Of a stretch of DNA of 64,000 nt, positions 36,114-45,064 are shown piece after piece. Origin of the DNA: Aciduliprofundum sp. MAR08-339 (GTDB lineage Archaea; Thermoplasmatota; Thermoplasmata; Thermoplasmatales; Aciduliprofundaceae); NCBI RefSeq assembly GCF_000327505.1, contig NC_019942.1, positions 930,001 to 994,000 of the forward strand. The letters run 5' to 3'. Made by a program: the position numbers and the translations under genes. The notes below the pieces were generated by a model. That model ran no database searches. It was not told the origin of the DNA and was given only the letters and a program-made list of their open reading frames with translations. Positions within the stretch are counted from its first letter, which is position 1. Every line of letters starts with the position of its first letter.

Positions 36114-36135
36114 AGAGGAGTGTATAACCCCCACC

Positions 36136-36687
36136 ATGTACGAGGTAAGATTCCATGGAAGAGGTGGTCAGGGAGCCGTTACAGCGGCTAATATCCTGGC
36201 CATAGCAGCTGTGAAGCAGGGATTCTACGCTCAATCGTTTCCATACTTCGGTGTGGAGCGGAGAGGAGCGCCCGTGCAGGCATTTACAAGAATAGATGAC
36301 AAAAAGATTGACATAAGAATGAACGTGTACAATCCGGATGCGGTGGTTGTGCTTGATCCATCGCTCATGGACGTCATTGACGTTACCGAGGGACTTAAGG
36401 AGGGGGGAATAATTGTGATAAACACCTCCAAAAAACCTGAAGAGTTTGAACTAAAAAACTTCAAGATTGCCACTGTGAACGCAACGGAGATTGCACTGAG
36501 GCATCATCTTGGTTCACAGGCAGCACCTATTGTGAACACATCTATTCTGGGTGCCTACGCAAGGGCGGTAGGAAATGTGAAGGTGGAGTACGTTGTGGAG
36601 GCAATTCGTGAGAACGCTCCTGCAAAGAAGGAGGAAAACGCTCTGGCTGCCAAGGAAGCCTATGAGCAAACTGTTTTGGGGTGGTAA
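36136..36687 (+). CDS. 2-oxoacid:ferredoxin oxidoreductase, gamma subunit
   Basis: 183 aa. The catalytic gamma chain of a pyruvate- or isovalerate-type ferredoxin oxidoreductase. Seen: RFHGRGGQGAVTAANILA, the mark of the family, and PYFGVERRGAPVQAF. First of four linked genes (gamma, delta, alpha, beta), in the order used by archaeal Por/Vor enzymes. The frame is open upstream, but similarity starts at this ATG, which also sits at leaderless distance from a box A. Confidence 0.93.
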   Translation: MYEVRFHGRGGQGAVTAANILAIAAVKQGFYAQSFPYFGVERRGAPVQAFTRIDDKKIDIRMNVYNPDAVVVLDPSLMDVIDVTEGLKEGGIIVINTSKKPEEFELKNFKIATVNATEIALRHHLGSQAAPIVNTSILGAYARAVGNVKVEYVVEAIRENAPAKKEENALAAKEAYEQTVLGW

Positions 36688-36688
36688 A

Positions 36689-37006
36689 ATGGAGATAATA
36701 ACAAGAGGAGCCGTAATTCCTGAACCTGGAAATTCGGTTGAGAACAAGACGGGAACCTGGAGGGTATTCAAGCCCGTAATAAACTACGATAAATGCATTC
36801 GGTGCCTTATATGCTGGCAGTTCTGCCCGGAGCCGGCGATATGGAGGCACGATGATGAAGAGACAAAGATGAACACTCCTGCACCCAAGGAAGCCCTAAA
36901 GCGACTGCCCGTTGTGGAGATTGACTACGATTACTGCAAGGGGTGTGGAATATGCTATAACGAATGTCCTGTTAAGGCAATAGATTTTGTGAAGGAGGAG
37001 AAGTAA
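36689..37006 (+). CDS. 2-oxoacid:ferredoxin oxidoreductase, delta subunit (2x[4Fe-4S])
   Basis: 105 aa. Ferredoxin-like electron-transfer subunit with two cluster motifs, CIRCLICWQFCPEP and CKGCGICYNECP. It takes electrons from the TPP-bound intermediate to ferredoxin. The ATG at 36689 follows GGGGTGGT, 1 nt after the gamma stop. The next gene begins at the base after its stop. Confidence 0.94.
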   Translation: MEIITRGAVIPEPGNSVENKTGTWRVFKPVINYDKCIRCLICWQFCPEPAIWRHDDEETKMNTPAPKEALKRLPVVEIDYDYCKGCGICYNECPVKAIDFVKEEK

Positions 37007-38206
37007 ATGAAGGCGATGATTAGAGGAAACGAATCAATAGCGTACGCCTTTAAACTGGCAAGGGTAAAGGTGATACCTGCATACCCAATAACGCCATCCA
37101 CGCTTGTACCTGAGAAGATAAGCGAGTTCATAGCCAACGGTGAGATGGATGCCGAGTTTGTGACTGTGGAGAGCGAGCACAGCGCCATAAGCGCGGCCAT
37201 AGGGGCAAGTGCCCATGGTGTTCGTGTGGGTACTGCCACTGCATCCCAGGGTCTGGCTCTCATGCATGAGGTACTGTTCATTGCCAGTGGAATGAGACTT
37301 CCAATCGTGATGGGCATAGGAAATCGTGCCCTCAGCGCTCCCATCAACATATGGTGCGATCATCAGGATATGATGTCCCAGCGTGATACGGGATGGATGC
37401 AATTCTACGCGGAGAGCAATCAGGAGGGTTTGGACCTCGGACTTATGGCATTCAAGATCGCCGAGGATGAGCGTATTCTCCTGCCAGCCATGGTTGGTAT
37501 TGATGCCTTCGTTCTCACGCATACCGTCGAGCCCGTGGAGCTGCCGGAGCAGAGGGATGTGGATGATTTCATAGGTGAGTTTGTGCCCCATTATGTAACC
37601 CTTGATCCTGAGAAGCCGGCCACCCTTGGAGCATTTGGATTTCCTGAGTACTTCATGGAGTTTAAGTACGGACAGTGGATTGCCATGGAGAGGGCAAAGA
37701 AGGTCATAGATGAGGTGTTCAGCGAATTTGAGGAGAGATTTGGCAGGACTTACAAGAAGGTCTATCCAGAGTTCATGGAGGATGCGGACATTGTTCTCAT
37801 AACTATGGGTTCAATGACCTCAACCACCCGAGAATTTGTGAAAAGGCTTCGTGCTCAGGGCAAGAAGGTTGGGCTTCTGAAGATCACCACATTCAGACCA
37901 TTCCCGAAGGAGGAGCTGAAAGAACTTCTCAAGGGTGTGAAGGTTGCTGCAGTGCTTGAACGCAACATATCCTTCGGATTCGGAGGTGCCGTTTATGCGG
38001 AAGTTGGAGCTGCATTTGCAAACATGGAGAGCAAGCCCAAGATTGTGGATTTCATTGTGGGTCTTGGAGGAAGGGACATAACATTCAAAACGCTAAATGA
38101 GGTCTACGAGATTGCAGAGAAGGCAGCCAAGGGAGAGAAGGTGGACGAGGTGAACTGGATTGATGTAAATAAGGAGGCCGTGCTTAAAGCGGAGGGATTA
38201 CTATGA
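37007..38206 (+). CDS. 2-oxoacid:ferredoxin oxidoreductase, alpha subunit
   Basis: 399 aa. Pyrimidine-binding/transketolase-type chain of the enzyme (IRGNESIAYAFKLARVKVIPAYPITPST; GVRVGTATASQGLALMHEVL; NRALSAPINIWCDHQDMMSQRDTGWMQFYAE). The last block is typical of pyruvate (PorA) and 2-oxoisovalerate (VorA) enzymes; I lean to pyruvate, but sequence alone does not decide. Overlaps the beta gene by 4 nt (ATGA). Confidence 0.93.
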   Translation: MKAMIRGNESIAYAFKLARVKVIPAYPITPSTLVPEKISEFIANGEMDAEFVTVESEHSAISAAIGASAHGVRVGTATASQGLALMHEVLFIASGMRLPIVMGIGNRALSAPINIWCDHQDMMSQRDTGWMQFYAESNQEGLDLGLMAFKIAEDERILLPAMVGIDAFVLTHTVEPVELPEQRDVDDFIGEFVPHYVTLDPEKPATLGAFGFPEYFMEFKYGQWIAMERAKKVIDEVFSEFEERFGRTYKKVYPEFMEDADIVLITMGSMTSTTREFVKRLRAQGKKVGLLKITTFRPFPKEELKELLKGVKVAAVLERNISFGFGGAVYAEVGAAFANMESKPKIVDFIVGLGGRDITFKTLNEVYEIAEKAAKGEKVDEVNWIDVNKEAVLKAEGLL

Positions 38207-39096
38207 GTTACGAAAAGGAAGAATTTTTCGCACCTGGTCATGGAATGTGCGCTGGATGCGCCGCTCCCATAATTGTGAAATGGGTACTCAAATATGCAGG
38301 TCCAAATACCATAGTGGTTAATGCCACAGGATGCTTGGAGGTGGCTACAACAGCATATCCGCGCACATCCTGGCGTGTACCATGGCTCCATGTGGCCTTT
38401 GAAAATGCTGCGGCTGCCGCCAGCGGAGTAGAGGCTGCGGCGAGAGCCAGAGGTGAGAAACTAAATATAATTGCCTTTGGCGGGGATGGTGGAACTGCCG
38501 ACATAGGGTTCCAGGCTCTCAGCGGAATGGTTGAGAGAGGGCACAACGTGCTCTACGTGCTCTATGATAATGAGGCGTATATGAACACTGGAATCCAGCG
38601 TAGTGGCGCCACACCTTGGGGAGCATGGACCACCACCAGCAAGGTCGGGCAGGCAAATCCTATAGGCAAATTGGAGCCCAAGAAACCAATTGCAAGAATA
38701 ATTGCAGCACATAATGCCAAGTACGTTGCAACGGCAAATCCTGCAATATTCAACGATTTTAAGAAGAAGGTTCAGAAGGCACTCAGTTACGAGGGTCCTC
38801 GCTTCCTACATGTGATATCCTCCTGCACAACTGGATGGAGGCATGACCCGAGTAAGACAATAGAGATAATGAAACTTGCAACGGATACTGGTATATTTCC
38901 ACTCTGGGAAGTTGAGGACGGAGACCTTGAGAACATGCGCATAACATACAAGCCAAAGAAATTCAAGCCTGTGGAGGAGTACCTCAAGCCCCAGGGCAGG
39001 TTCAGGCACCTGCTCAAGAACCCAGAGTACGTTAAGATGTTGCAGGAACAGGTTGATGCATGGTGGGCCAAGTACGGGCACCACTATAAACCATAA
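38203..39096 (+). CDS. 2-oxoacid:ferredoxin oxidoreductase, beta subunit
   Basis: 297 aa. TPP-binding chain. Seen: cluster cysteines CAGC near the start, AFGGDGGTADIGFQALSG (TPP/Mg motif GDG), YDNEAYMNTGIQRSGATPWGAWTTTS. With the three preceding genes it oxidises a 2-oxoacid to acyl-CoA, CO2 and reduced ferredoxin. The 3' end overlaps the convergent mfnA-like gene by 13 bp. Confidence 0.94.
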   Translation: MSYEKEEFFAPGHGMCAGCAAPIIVKWVLKYAGPNTIVVNATGCLEVATTAYPRTSWRVPWLHVAFENAAAAASGVEAAARARGEKLNIIAFGGDGGTADIGFQALSGMVERGHNVLYVLYDNEAYMNTGIQRSGATPWGAWTTTSKVGQANPIGKLEPKKPIARIIAAHNAKYVATANPAIFNDFKKKVQKALSYEGPRFLHVISSCTTGWRHDPSKTIEIMKLATDTGIFPLWEVEDGDLENMRITYKPKKFKPVEEYLKPQGRFRHLLKNPEYVKMLQEQVDAWWAKYGHHYKP

Positions 39097-40205
39097 TCTC
39101 TTTTTATATTTTTGAGTTCTTCCAAGAACCTCTCAATAACTTCTCTGGTTACGTGGGGCATAACCACTATTCTTACCGTGCTGTATTTTGGGTTTGTTGA
39201 TATTCCCCATCCTCTTGTAAGGAGGATCTCTTTTGCTTTCCTTACATCTTTTAGCCCAATGTTCACGATGTTCATCTCCGGTTTGAAGGGCACATCAAAA
39301 CCCTCTTCCTCGGCTCTTTTTACCATGTATTCTGCTCTATCCATGCATTCTTTCACCACTTTTCTATACCCTTCCCATCTGAAATGCAGTATTGCTGCGT
39401 AGGCGGCAGCCACACTTCCACTCTGCCTTGTGCCAAGGAGCGTGTCACTCTTTCCCCCCATCAGGTACGGAGCATCCACCGCAATTCTCTCAAATAAATT
39501 CTCCCTCGCAACCAGCCCGCCAGCGGGGTATGGTGCCATGCCCATCTTGTGGGGGTCAATTGTTACGCTCATCACATTCTCCACATCAAATCCGAATTTT
39601 TTATCTGTGTGGCCCAACTCACGCAAAAATGGGATCACGTAGCCTCCAAAGGCAGCATCCACATGCAAATAGCATCCCTCATCGCATAATTTCGATACCT
39701 CTTCAATTGGATCAATGAGGCCCAGGGGTGTTGTGCCCGCGGTTAGAACTACAATGTCTCCTCTTCTCAATTCCGATGACAGTGCGTCTATATCCATTAT
39801 GCCATTCTTCACTTCCAATCTCTTTAAGGGTATTTTGAGCAATTTTGCAGCCTTTGTTACTGAAAAATGTGCATCTTCGGTTGTCAGAATCCTGCTGTAT
39901 CCCATCTCCCGTGCGGCCCATAGGGCTGTTATGTTTGCCTCTGTGCCCCCGCTCACAATACGCCCGTAAAAATCCTCACTGCCAGAAGTCAATTTAAGTA
40001 GGAATTTCACAACCTCTCTCTCCAGTTCAGCAGTTCCGGGATAGAGCCCTGCATTGCCCAGATTTGCCTGGTAAAATTTGAAAAACGATTTTAAAACCAC
40101 ATCCGGGGGCTTTGTGTACATGGAGCCTAGAATCCTACCCTCTTCGTAGTGCATATCCCTGCTGTAGTACCCGTCCAGTAGATTTTCTATTTCCTCATCA
40201 TCCAT
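39084..40205 (-). CDS. mfnA: Tyrosine/aspartate decarboxylase (MfnA family)
   Basis: 373 aa, PLP-dependent group II decarboxylase. Seen: GRIVSGGTEANITAL, AHFSVTKAAKLL, LHVDAAFGGYVIPF and the PLP lysine in TIDPHKMGMAPYPAGG. In archaea the family makes tyramine (methanofuran) or beta-alanine (for CoA); in a likely non-methanogen, aspartate decarboxylation for CoA is the better guess. The ATG at 40205 lies about 29 nt from a minus-strand box A (about 40227-40240) and matches the family start; the ATG at 40217 would be too close to it. Confidence 0.85.
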   Translation of the reverse strand: MDDEEIENLLDGYYSRDMHYEEGRILGSMYTKPPDVVLKSFFKFYQANLGNAGLYPGTAELEREVVKFLLKLTSGSEDFYGRIVSGGTEANITALWAAREMGYSRILTTEDAHFSVTKAAKLLKIPLKRLEVKNGIMDIDALSSELRRGDIVVLTAGTTPLGLIDPIEEVSKLCDEGCYLHVDAAFGGYVIPFLRELGHTDKKFGFDVENVMSVTIDPHKMGMAPYPAGGLVARENLFERIAVDAPYLMGGKSDTLLGTRQSGSVAAAYAAILHFRWEGYRKVVKECMDRAEYMVKRAEEEGFDVPFKPEMNIVNIGLKDVRKAKEILLTRGWGISTNPKYSTVRIVVMPHVTREVIERFLEELKNIKRDYGL

Positions 40206-40244
40206 CTCCCTCAGCATGCGCTTGTAGGATTAATAAATTTGCAG

Positions 40245-41558
40245 TTAAAGTATTGGCAGTAGATTCTTTATCTCCCACTCCGTAACCTGGGCCCTGTATT
40301 CGCTCCACTCCTTGCGCTTCACATATAGAAAATGATTGAATACGTGCTCTCCAAGGACTTCTCGCATAAACTCGCTTCTGCTCAGGTGGTGCAATGCCTC
40401 GCCCAAACTCTCGGGCAGGGATTTTATTCCCAGTTCTTCTCTTTTTTCTGGACTCATCGCAAATATGTTCTGCTCAACGGGTTCGGGAGGCTCTACTCTT
40501 TTTGCTATTCCGTCAAGGCCGGCTGCAAGCATCACGGCAAATTGCAGATACGGATTTCCAGCAGGATCAGGATTTCTCAGTTCTATCCTTGTCTTCATGC
40601 CTCTCCCTGCGGGTACTCGTATTAGTGCACTTCTGTTTAGATTGGCCCAGGAAATGTAAACGGGTGCCTCGTATCCGGGCACAAGGCGCTTGTATGAATT
40701 CACCCACGAGTTCAGTATGGCGGTGGTCTCATCTGCATGCTTGAGCAATCCGCCAATGTAGTGAAGGGCCACATCGCTCAGTTCCCATGGCCCATTTGGG
40801 TCGTAGAACCTGTTTTCATTGCAATCTCTGCTTAAAAGACTCTGATGCACATGCATTCCGGTGCCGTTAACCCCGAATACCGGTTTTGGCATAAATGTGG
40901 CGTATAGCCCGTATTTGAGGGCAACCCTCTTTATCATAGCCTTCAGTGTTAGAATCCTGTCGGCTATGGTCAGAGCGTATCCGTATCTCAGATCAATCTC
41001 GTGCTGTCCTGGAGCCACTTCGTGATGTGCTGCCTCAGGCATGTAATCTATGTCTGCAAATATCCCTATTATCTCCTTGCGCACCTCCTCACCCTGATCA
41101 ACAGGGCCAAAATCAAAATAACCACCGTAGTCGTTTGGCTCCAGAGTTGGCTTTCCGTCTCTCATCTTGAACAGAAAAAATTCAAACTCTGGCCCTGTGA
41201 CGAATTTGAAATTCATACTCTCTGCCTTTTTCAGTGCTCTCTGAAGCACGTACCTCGGATCGCCATCAAATCTCTTGCCGTTTGGCAAATATATGTCACA
41301 TATGATAGTTGCCGTTTTGGGATCATCGGGCAGAATTTGAAACGTTTTTGCATCTGGAACCGCACGCATATCACTCTCGTCAATGGTGGCGTATCCTGCA
41401 ATGCTGGAACCGTCAAAGAGTATTCCCTCGCTTAGAGCCTTCTCAAGCATTATGTGAGGTATCATAACGCTCTTTACCTGCCCCAGAATGTCCATGAATT
41501 GCAGGTGTATGTACTTCACACTCCTCTCCTTCACCATTTTTAAAATCTCTTGCTGCAT
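40245..41558 (-). CDS. glnA: Glutamine synthetase
   Basis: Makes glutamine from glutamate, ammonia and ATP. The protein is 437 aa, short type I-alpha. Seen: MDILGQVKSVMIP, LFDGSSIAGYATIDESDM, GPEFEFFLF, AAHHEVAPGQHEID, GTGMHVHQSL, RSALIRVPAGRG, ELRNPDPAGNPYLQFA. The ATG at 41558 is leaderless: a box A (minus-strand AAAGTTTTAAAT, about 41580-41590) is 26 nt away. The TTG three codons upstream is not needed. A perfect palindrome at 41593-41612 abuts this box A on the upstream side, so repression or activation by a regulator is likely. Confidence 0.95.
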   Translation of the reverse strand: MQQEILKMVKERSVKYIHLQFMDILGQVKSVMIPHIMLEKALSEGILFDGSSIAGYATIDESDMRAVPDAKTFQILPDDPKTATIICDIYLPNGKRFDGDPRYVLQRALKKAESMNFKFVTGPEFEFFLFKMRDGKPTLEPNDYGGYFDFGPVDQGEEVRKEIIGIFADIDYMPEAAHHEVAPGQHEIDLRYGYALTIADRILTLKAMIKRVALKYGLYATFMPKPVFGVNGTGMHVHQSLLSRDCNENRFYDPNGPWELSDVALHYIGGLLKHADETTAILNSWVNSYKRLVPGYEAPVYISWANLNRSALIRVPAGRGMKTRIELRNPDPAGNPYLQFAVMLAAGLDGIAKRVEPPEPVEQNIFAMSPEKREELGIKSLPESLGEALHHLSRSEFMREVLGEHVFNHFLYVKRKEWSEYRAQVTEWEIKNLLPIL

Positions 41559-41579
41559 ATGAAACAATGATTATCCAAG

Positions 41580-41590
41580 ATTTAAAACTT
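41580..41590 (-). promoter_or_regulatory. TATA-like box of glnA
   Basis: Minus-strand AAGTTTTAAAT centred 26 nt before the ATG at 41558; the 41593 palindrome adjoins it. Confidence 0.55.
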
Positions 41591-41592
41591 TC

Positions 41593-41612
41593 TTTTACCA
41601 GATTTGGTAAAA
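41593..41612. promoter_or_regulatory. Perfect palindrome, likely operator between glnA and an aminotransferase
   Basis: TTTTACCA, four bases, TGGTAAAA: 8-bp arms with no mismatch, 3 bp upstream of the glnA box A. A third half-site TGGTAAAA stands at 41660-41667, just before the aminotransferase ATG. The arrangement suggests a dimeric regulator controlling nitrogen genes both ways. The half-site is not the GGAA-N6-TTCC of methanogen NrpR. Confidence 0.55.
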
Positions 41613-41668
41613 TTGAACATGGAATAAAGTTAATATCGCACGCACACATTACCCTCTGGTGGTAAAAA

Positions 41669-42871
41669 ATGTGGGATGAAGAATTCTCGGAGATCGCAAA
41701 ACGCCTTAAAGCATCGGAGATTAGAGAACTGCTTAAAGTTACCCAGGAGCCTGATATAATCTCGCTGGCCGGGGGTTTGCCAAGCCCCAAGGCCTTTCCC
41801 GTTGAAATAATCGGGGAAATCGTCTCCAATATGCTTGAAAAGCATGGGGATAAGATGCTTCAATACGGTTCAACCGAGGGTGTTAACACTTTCAGAGATA
41901 CTCTCGTTGATTTTCTCACCTCACGCTACGGGTTCAATAATCTAAAAAGAGACAATATTCTCATCACAACGGGCTCTCAGCAGGGTCTCTATCTACTCGC
42001 CAAGGTATTTATCGATCCCGGAGATTATGTGATCATTGAAGCGCCAACCTATGTGGGAGTTCTCACGGCGTTCCAGTCCTATCAGCCGCGGTACGTATCC
42101 ATTGAGATGGATGATGATGGAATGAGAATGGATATGCTTGAGGATGCACTTAAGAGATTGAAGGGTGAGGGAATAAGGCCCAAGATGATTTATACGATCC
42201 CAACTTTCCAGAATCCAGCGGGCGTGACCATGTCCGAGGACAGAAGAAAGAGACTTCTGGAACTGGCGGAGGAGTACAACCTTCTCGTTGTTGAGGATGC
42301 TCCCTACGAGGAACTCCGTTTCTCCGGTGAGCCTGTTCCCCAGATCAAGCGATTTGACCGCGAACACAGGGTTGTGTACCTCGGCACGTTCTCAAAGACC
42401 CTCAGCCCGGGAATGAGGGTTGCCTATATGGTGGCCCACGAGGAGATAATTCACAAGGCCGTGCTTGCAAAGCAGGGCATAGACCTGTGTACCAGTCCGT
42501 TCCTGCAGTATGTGGCTCAGGAGTACATCAGGGGTGGCTATTTTGAGAAACACATACCCAACATAATCAAATTGTACAGAGAAAAGAGAAATGTGATGCT
42601 GGATGCCCTTGAGGATTATTTCCCGGATGGCGTTAGATGGACTAGGCCCGATGGTGGAATGTTCCTTTGGGTAACTTTGCCTGAAGGAATGGATGCTGAA
42701 AAACTGTTCAAGAAGGCCATTGAGAAAAGGGTGGCATTTGTCATAGGTGCAGCGTTCTTCCCAAACAGGGACCACAGAAATACCCTGAGATTGAATTTCA
42801 CCTATCCATCAGAGGAAGAAATAAAGGAGGGTGTGAGGAGACTTGGCCAGGCGATAAAGGAAACCCTCTAA
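41669..42871 (+). CDS. PLP-dependent aminotransferase, class I (2-aminoadipate/aromatic type)
   Basis: 400 aa. Transfers amino groups to 2-oxoglutarate. Seen: IISLAGGLPSPKAFP, QYGSTEGVNTFRDTL, ILITTGSQQGLYLLAK, TIPTFQNPAGVTM, EDAPYEELRF and the PLP lysine in LGTFSKTLSPGMRVAY. The LAGGLP/FQNPAG marks belong to the group with LysN, kynurenine and aromatic aminotransferases; the amino acid used cannot be fixed. It is divergent from glnA, with the palindrome between. The ATG follows GGTGGT. Its end overlaps the M42 gene by 4 bp. Confidence 0.88.
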   Translation: MWDEEFSEIAKRLKASEIRELLKVTQEPDIISLAGGLPSPKAFPVEIIGEIVSNMLEKHGDKMLQYGSTEGVNTFRDTLVDFLTSRYGFNNLKRDNILITTGSQQGLYLLAKVFIDPGDYVIIEAPTYVGVLTAFQSYQPRYVSIEMDDDGMRMDMLEDALKRLKGEGIRPKMIYTIPTFQNPAGVTMSEDRRKRLLELAEEYNLLVVEDAPYEELRFSGEPVPQIKRFDREHRVVYLGTFSKTLSPGMRVAYMVAHEEIIHKAVLAKQGIDLCTSPFLQYVAQEYIRGGYFEKHIPNIIKLYREKRNVMLDALEDYFPDGVRWTRPDGGMFLWVTLPEGMDAEKLFKKAIEKRVAFVIGAAFFPNRDHRNTLRLNFTYPSEEEIKEGVRRLGQAIKETL

Positions 42872-43881
42872 TTCCCATTTATTATTTTTTCCAGAAGGCT
42901 AATTGTGTTTTTTATATCTGCAATGTGGCACATCTCCACTGGACTGTGTGTGTATTTTACGGGTATGCATATGGGCAGCGCCCTGAGACCATGATTAAAA
43001 GCAACCGCAGCGTCTGTACTTCCACCTGTTATCGCCACCTGAACAGGTATTCCGTTGTTCCTTGCTATTTTAAGAACCTTATCCCTGAGTAACTCTGATG
43101 ATGCGCCCCGTCTGTCAAAGAATCTTATTGCAGGCCCCTCTCCTATTTTCACAGGACTCAGGTGGAAGGGTACGCCTGGCATCATGCCGCTTGTCATTGT
43201 ATCTATGGCGTAAACTTCATCAAAATCCATACGGGAGGTTATGGCACTTGCACCCCTCAATCCAGTCTCCTCCTGAACGGTCCAGATGAAAGTAACCTTG
43301 TTCCGGAGATTTTTCCCCTTTAGAATCTGGATGAGATAGTAGAGAATTGCGCAGCCAACCCTGTCATCTATTCCCCTTGTAACGATGTAATCTCCCATTC
43401 TAACAAAATCCTTCTTCCATCTTCCAGGCATTACAGGTCCCACTCCAATTTCTATGGCCTCCTCGTAACTCTTTGCTCCTATATCTATGGCCAGCTCTTT
43501 CCATGTTGGATTTTTCTTTTTATCTTCGGATGTGCTTAGATGAGGAGGAATCAATCCAATTACACCGTAAACTATTCCCCGGGGAGTGAATATCTCAACC
43601 ACCCTCCCGTAGAGCATTCTGTCATCCACTCCACCCACGGGGGTAAAACGCACATAGCCGTCCTTTTCAATGTGCGTGGTTACAAATCCTATCTCGTCCA
43701 TATGTGCCATTATGGCTATATGCTTCTCACCCTCACCAAGGGTCACGTAAACGTTGCCCACAGCATCCATCTGTGGCTTCAGGTCCTTCAACTTTTCGAG
43801 GAGATAGTTCCGTATTGGGCTTTCAAATCCGCTCACTCCGGGAAGCATTACAAAATCTCTGAGTATATCAACTATATCCAT
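42868..43881 (-). CDS. M42-family metallo-aminopeptidase
   Basis: 337 aa, co-catalytic dinuclear metal aminopeptidase of the tetrahedral (TET) or glutamyl aminopeptidase family, which trims peptides inside the cell. Seen: IAIMAHMDEIGF (metal His, Asp), RGIDDRVGCAI (bridging Asp), TVQEETGLRGA (Glu pair), YAIDTMTSG, GGSTDAAV and a late PVKYTHSPVE with metal His. The ATG at 43881 follows GGTGATGAAA, the spacing typical here; two upstream ATGs are possible. It overlaps the alaX stop. Confidence 0.88.
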   Translation of the reverse strand: MDIVDILRDFVMLPGVSGFESPIRNYLLEKLKDLKPQMDAVGNVYVTLGEGEKHIAIMAHMDEIGFVTTHIEKDGYVRFTPVGGVDDRMLYGRVVEIFTPRGIVYGVIGLIPPHLSTSEDKKKNPTWKELAIDIGAKSYEEAIEIGVGPVMPGRWKKDFVRMGDYIVTRGIDDRVGCAILYYLIQILKGKNLRNKVTFIWTVQEETGLRGASAITSRMDFDEVYAIDTMTSGMMPGVPFHLSPVKIGEGPAIRFFDRRGASSELLRDKVLKIARNNGIPVQVAITGGSTDAAVAFNHGLRALPICIPVKYTHSPVEMCHIADIKNTISLLEKIINGN

Positions 43882-45034
43882 TTTCATCACCATGCAATTG
43901 TAATGCCTTTTCGCATATAATATTTTTCAGAATTTTCGTAAACTCATCAGGGTTTGGAACGCTTCCGCTCAGAAAATTGCCCTTTCCACCGCCTCTACCA
44001 CCCATGCTCTCAATGAGATTCATATACTCTTCCCTTGCCCAGGAATGCGCTGGATTGAAGGCCATGCATACCACGTTGTTTATTGCATAAATAATTACAG
44101 CGTCCCTATGATTTGCAAGTTCCATGGCTCTTCTCTGAATGATCTTGTGATCCCCGTAGGGGAATATCTGGTGATAAATTTCCACATCTCCGCAAAGATC
44201 CATTGAAAACTCCCTGCTCTTGCTCAGCTCTCGCAGGGCGTTGAGCATCTTTTTACTCTCCTCCTCCATATTTTCCACATATTTTTCCACACTCTCCATG
44301 CTCAGGTTTCTCTTCCACATTATTCTCCTTAGAGTTTGAGACACTCTGAAATGATAATTTTTTGCTCTTTCCCCTATGACGAATTTAACCTCTTTTTTCT
44401 TTCCCATTCTGATCCATGTTATGGCAAAATCTCCTATTTCTGAAAGGTTTTGGATATGCACACCCTTGCATGCTGATAGGTCATGCCCCTCAATCTCTAT
44501 CACCCTTATGGCATCTTCCTTTATTCTTTCAATTTTGATTCTTAATTGGGGATAGTCCTTTATCTCCTCTCTGCTTATCCAGAATGCCCTAACTTTTCTT
44601 CCCTCTTCAATGAGCCTTCTTGTATCCCTCTCCGCCTGCAGGATATCCTCAACATCAATCTCTCCCGTGAATATTATGGAGGATTCCTCGCCCAAATTTA
44701 TTTTGCCCATCCGTGCTCCCATATTTTCCAGAAATCTGAAGAATGTGTGCTCTGCAGTGTGGGAGCGCATGAGCAGGTACCTTCTCTCCCAGTTTAGATC
44801 TATCTGTAACTCTTCGCTCTTGCATTCTCCGTCGATTTCATGCCAGAGATTGCCAATGTGCCTTATTTTGAAATTTCTCCCTCCGCATATGGCTGTGCCC
44901 TCATCCGCTGGCTGCCCACCCCCTCCGGGGTACAGGATGGTATTGTTTAGGAGAATTCTGTTGCTCTCAACCTTGAGAACCTTGAATTTTGCACTCTTCA
45001 AATAAGGGTTCTGGTAGTAAAGGTACTGAAGCAT
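43868..45034 (-). CDS. alaX: Alanyl-tRNA editing protein AlaX with DHHA1 domain
   Basis: 388 aa, long AlaX type. Hydrolyses mischarged Ser- or Gly-tRNA-Ala. Seen: NTILYPGGGGQPADEG, the metal site RSHTAEH and the partner ACKGVH, then a helical linker (about 235-270) and a C-terminal DHHA1 domain with GGRGGGKGNFLSG. Lacks the catalytic synthetase core. Overlaps the downstream M42 gene start. It adds to the editing domain inside AlaRS at 26026. Confidence 0.9.
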   Translation of the reverse strand: MLQYLYYQNPYLKSAKFKVLKVESNRILLNNTILYPGGGGQPADEGTAICGGRNFKIRHIGNLWHEIDGECKSEELQIDLNWERRYLLMRSHTAEHTFFRFLENMGARMGKINLGEESSIIFTGEIDVEDILQAERDTRRLIEEGRKVRAFWISREEIKDYPQLRIKIERIKEDAIRVIEIEGHDLSACKGVHIQNLSEIGDFAITWIRMGKKKEVKFVIGERAKNYHFRVSQTLRRIMWKRNLSMESVEKYVENMEEESKKMLNALRELSKSREFSMDLCGDVEIYHQIFPYGDHKIIQRRAMELANHRDAVIIYAINNVVCMAFNPAHSWAREEYMNLIESMGGRGGGKGNFLSGSVPNPDEFTKILKNIICEKALQLHGDENGYS

Positions 45035-45064
45035 ATGGGTAAAACAAAAAGATATAAAAAATAG

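Noticed and set aside
36001-36135. 45-residue extension of the gamma subunit
   Set aside because: It reads through the divergent promoter; family similarity starts at 36136.
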